Shown in pieces: positions 62,233 through 64,000 of a stretch of DNA of 64,000 nucleotides. The position numbers and the translations under genes were made by a program. Positions within the stretch are counted from its first letter, which is position 1. Every line of letters starts with the position of its first letter. The notes under the pieces are model-generated. The model did no database searches. It was given only the letters and a program-made list of their open reading frames with translations, and was not told the DNA's origin. This stretch comes from Quadrisphaera granulorum (GTDB lineage Bacteria; Actinomycetota; Actinomycetes; Actinomycetales; Quadrisphaeraceae). The stretch is taken from contig NZ_QGDQ01000016.1 in the NCBI RefSeq assembly GCF_003149145.1, positions 1-64,000 on the forward strand, given 5' to 3'.

Positions 62233-63317
62233 GCAGCAGCGGAGAGACAGCCCCCCTGACCGACCTGGCCGGCCGCGTGCTCGGCGGAGTGGTCGTGGCG
62301 TGCAACGACCAGTTCTACGCCGAGGCGTCCAACCTCCTCCTGCCGTACCCGGCGCGCTTCGACCCCGACGCGTACGACGCCAAGGGCAAGGTCTACGACG
62401 GCTGGGAGACCCGCCGCCGCCGCACCGTCGGTGACGACTGGGTGGTGGTGCGTCTGGCGGCGCCGGGCGTGGTGGAGCGGATCGACGTCGACACCGCCTG
62501 GTTCAAGGGCAACTTCCCGGCCGCCGCCACCGTCCACGGCGCGTGGCTGGAGGGCTTCCCCGGTCCCAACGACGTGTGGCAGCTGTCCGAGCAGGTGTGG
62601 CGGCCCCTGGCGCCCCGCACCCCGCTGACCGGTCACGCCGTCACGTCGCTGCCGGTGACCCCCGAGGGTGCCCCCGAGCTCGCGGGCAAGCGGGTCTCCC
62701 ACGTGCGGTTGACCATCCACCCCGACGGCGGTGTCGCGCGGCTGCGGGTGTGGGGCCGGGCCGTGCCCGATCCGGCGCTGCTCACCGGCACCCTCGACCT
62801 GGCCGCCGCCGAGAACGGTGGGCGGGTGCTCGGCTCCTCCGACGAGTTCTACGGCTCCGCCGACCACCTCATCACCCCTGGCCGCGCCGCGACCATGGCC
62901 GACGGGTGGGAGAACGCCCGCCGCCGCGACGGCGGGAACGACTGGGTGGACTTCGAGTTGGCCGGCGCCGGACGCCTGCGCCGGGTGGAGGTCGACACGA
63001 CGTGCTTCGTGGGCAACGCCCCGGGCCGCGTGGTGCTGCGCGGCATCGACGCCCGGGTCGGTGGCTCGGCGAGCGCCGCCCGGCTCGCGGACCCGGCGAG
63101 CTGGCCGGTGCTGCTCGACCTGCAGCCCCAGCCCGACACCCGCCACGTCCTCGCGCTCGGTGCGGTGGGCGCACCGGGTGCCACGGAGCGGCCGGTGACG
63201 CACGTGCGGCTCGAGGCCCACCCCGACGGCGGCATGAGCCGCCTACGGCTGTGGGGAGAGCTCGACGACGACGCGCTGGCCGCCGCGGAGCGCCGCTGGG
63301 CGGAGACCGCGCTCTGA
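62229..63317 (+). CDS. alc: Allantoicase
   Basis: 362 residues from GTG 62229. Two tandem allantoicase jelly-roll repeats are clear. Repeat 1 reads GGVVVACNDQFYAEASNLLLP, YDGWETRRRR, DDWVVVRLAAPGVVERIDVDTAWFKGNFP. Repeat 2 reads GGRVLGSSDEFYGSADHLITPGR, ADGWENARRRDGGNDWVDFEL, RRVEVDTTCFVGNAP. Each ends with HVRL-x-x-HPDGG. It hydrolyses allantoate to ureidoglycolate and urea, so its product links directly to the urease operon. It is the last gene of the purine operon; no ureidoglycolate lyase gene is in the window. Confidence 0.97.
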   Translation: MSSSGETAPLTDLAGRVLGGVVVACNDQFYAEASNLLLPYPARFDPDAYDAKGKVYDGWETRRRRTVGDDWVVVRLAAPGVVERIDVDTAWFKGNFPAAATVHGAWLEGFPGPNDVWQLSEQVWRPLAPRTPLTGHAVTSLPVTPEGAPELAGKRVSHVRLTIHPDGGVARLRVWGRAVPDPALLTGTLDLAAAENGGRVLGSSDEFYGSADHLITPGRAATMADGWENARRRDGGNDWVDFELAGAGRLRRVEVDTTCFVGNAPGRVVLRGIDARVGGSASAARLADPASWPVLLDLQPQPDTRHVLALGAVGAPGATERPVTHVRLEAHPDGGMSRLRLWGELDDDALAAAERRWAETAL

Positions 63318-63378
63318 GGGAGCCCGGACGAGCAGCTGAGGGCGTGGCGGTGGCCACCCGGCGAGGTCTGCTGTCCCT

Positions 63379-63402
63379 GTGACGGGCCGTGAGTCCCGTC
63401 AC
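63379..63402. promoter_or_regulatory. 8-bp inverted repeat upstream of the binding-protein gene
   Basis: GTGACGGG (63379-63386) and CCCGTCAC (63395-63402) are perfect inverted repeats with an 8-base spacer. They lie 62 bases after the allantoicase stop and 122 bases before the next start. This may be an operator (LacI/GntR-like dyad) or a transcription-ending hairpin; no T run follows. The rest of the 206-base gap holds no clear gene. Confidence 0.45.
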
Positions 63403-63523
63403 GATGCGGTGACGTCCCCGTTCTCAGGGTGCGTCCAGCGTCGAACGGACGTACCAAGGGAGGAGTCCGGTGTGTCCCGCCGGTCGCTGATCGTCACCGT
63501 CGACCGCCCCGGAGGACTCCGCC

Positions 63524-64000
63524 ATGTCACGCTCACCGTGGTCTCGCCGGCAGTTCCTGGGTGCCCTAGGCGCAGGCGGCGCCGCCGCCGTCGGCGCCGG
63601 GTCGCTGGCCGGATGCTCCAGTTCGTCCGGTGCGGGCTCGGGCTCGGCCTCCGCGCGTGGGGGCCTCACCTTCACGCTGTGGGGCGGGGACGAGGAGCTC
63701 GCCGCCTTCCAGGCGGTCGCCGATGGCTACGAGCAGGCCGAGGGCACCACGGTGACCCTCGACCAGCTGCCCTACCCCGACGTCCTCCCCTCCGTGGACT
63801 CGCGGATCCAGGCGGGTGACCCGCCGGACCTGTTCCGTGTCTCCTACATCGACATCGGCAGGTACACCACGCTCAACGTGCTCGCCGACATCTCGGACGC
63901 GCTGCCGAGCGGCTATGCCGACGCCTTCACCCCCGCGCTGTGGAAGGCCGTGCAGGACCCGGACGGCAGGCCCGTCGGTGTGCCCCACCACACCGACTGC
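63524..64000 (+). CDS. Family 1 extracellular solute-binding lipoprotein, N-terminal part, cut by the window edge
   Basis: 159 residues are visible from ATG 63524, which has GGAGG 8 bases upstream. A Tat signal with SPWSRRQFLGALGAGG and a lipobox SLAGC precedes a Ser/Gly linker. The mature part starts GLTFTLWGGDEELAAFQAVADGYEQAEGTTVTLDQLPYPDV, then IQAGDPPDLFRVSYIDIGRYTTLNVLADIS. This is the ordinary start of carbohydrate-type (MalE/UgpB-like) ABC binding proteins. Permease genes would be expected beyond the right edge. The preceding inverted repeat suggests local regulation, unrelated to the purine operon. Confidence 0.92.
   Translation, partial: MSRSPWSRRQFLGALGAGGAAAVGAGSLAGCSSSSGAGSGSASARGGLTFTLWGGDEELAAFQAVADGYEQAEGTTVTLDQLPYPDVLPSVDSRIQAGDPPDLFRVSYIDIGRYTTLNVLADISDALPSGYADAFTPALWKAVQDPDGRPVGVPHHTDC

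Noticed and set aside
63468-63523. A second start-like signal (GGAGGAGTCCGGTGTG) about 50 bases before the binding-protein start, suggesting a small leader gene
   Set aside because: The frame from that GTG runs into Arg-rich antisense-like sequence across the real gene, and the ATG at 63524 has a better ribosome site followed by a clear Tat/lipoprotein signal.

Overview
The window comes from a very GC-rich actinobacterium. The evidence is the C/G bias at third codon positions, frequent GTG starts, many 4-base stop/start overlaps (GTGA or ATGA), an F420-dependent oxidoreductase, an actinobacterial-type Lhr helicase, LexA boxes of the CGAAC-N4-GTTCG type, and the recA-recX-miaB gene order. The exact genus cannot be read from the sequence alone. 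Nearly all of the DNA is coding; no gap exceeds 300 bases. I saw no tRNA, rRNA, CRISPR array or insertion sequence. Both ends cut a gene.

Layout. 1-6.5 kb: the N-terminal part of a DUF222 (13E12-type) protein behind a promoter carrying a near-consensus LexA box, then the giant helicase Lhr, an IclR remnant and a glyoxalase-fold protein. 6.5-10 kb: a four-gene ABC exporter plus two-component operon. 10-14.5 kb: a divergent SDR/MerR pair, small housekeeping genes (DUF167, DUF3817, DUF3046), a methyltransferase and a GlxA-type regulator. 14.5-21.4 kb: a seven-gene, tightly overlapping operon with beta-ureidopropionase, dihydropyrimidinase, an F420-dependent oxidoreductase and a THI5/SsuA-type ABC transporter. 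This is a reductive pyrimidine or hydantoin salvage unit. 21.5-27.1 kb: a membrane coiled-coil protein with a trypsin-like protease, an EamA/CGNR regulator pair, an M20 peptidase and an MFS transporter. 27.2-33.2 kb: recA with an in-frame intein, recX, a 3-methyladenine glycosylase, a DUF2071 protein and miaB.

33.3-40.0 kb is a complete gamma-resorcylate/resorcinol catabolic cluster: FAD hydroxylase, gamma-resorcylate decarboxylase, maleylacetate reductase, hydroxyquinol 1,2-dioxygenase, MFS uptake and an IclR regulator. 40-44.3 kb: a divergent EamA/LysR pair and a membrane-bound GGDEF-EAL protein. 44.4-63.3 kb is a purine-to-ammonia region: xanthine dehydrogenase (FAD subunit plus a fused FeS/molybdenum subunit), a urease operon (ureABCFGD) that continues into an Nramp transporter and a dienelactone hydrolase-like gene, and a forward operon with OHCU decarboxylase, HIU hydrolase, uricase, a DUF6986 aldolase-fold protein, allantoinase and allantoicase. 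Together these would take xanthine through urate and allantoin to urea, ammonia and CO2. The window ends inside a Tat-exported sugar-type binding lipoprotein.

The most unusual signals are: the RecA intein at the same insertion site as the Mycobacterium tuberculosis RecA intein, preceded by about 73 extein codons of foreign-looking, A/T-ending codon use; two LexA sites (recA and the DUF222 gene); an apparent CTG start for recX; a membrane-protein gene split by one in-frame TAG; and uncharacterised members (DUF6986, Nramp, LLM oxidoreductase) embedded in otherwise known nitrogen catabolic operons.
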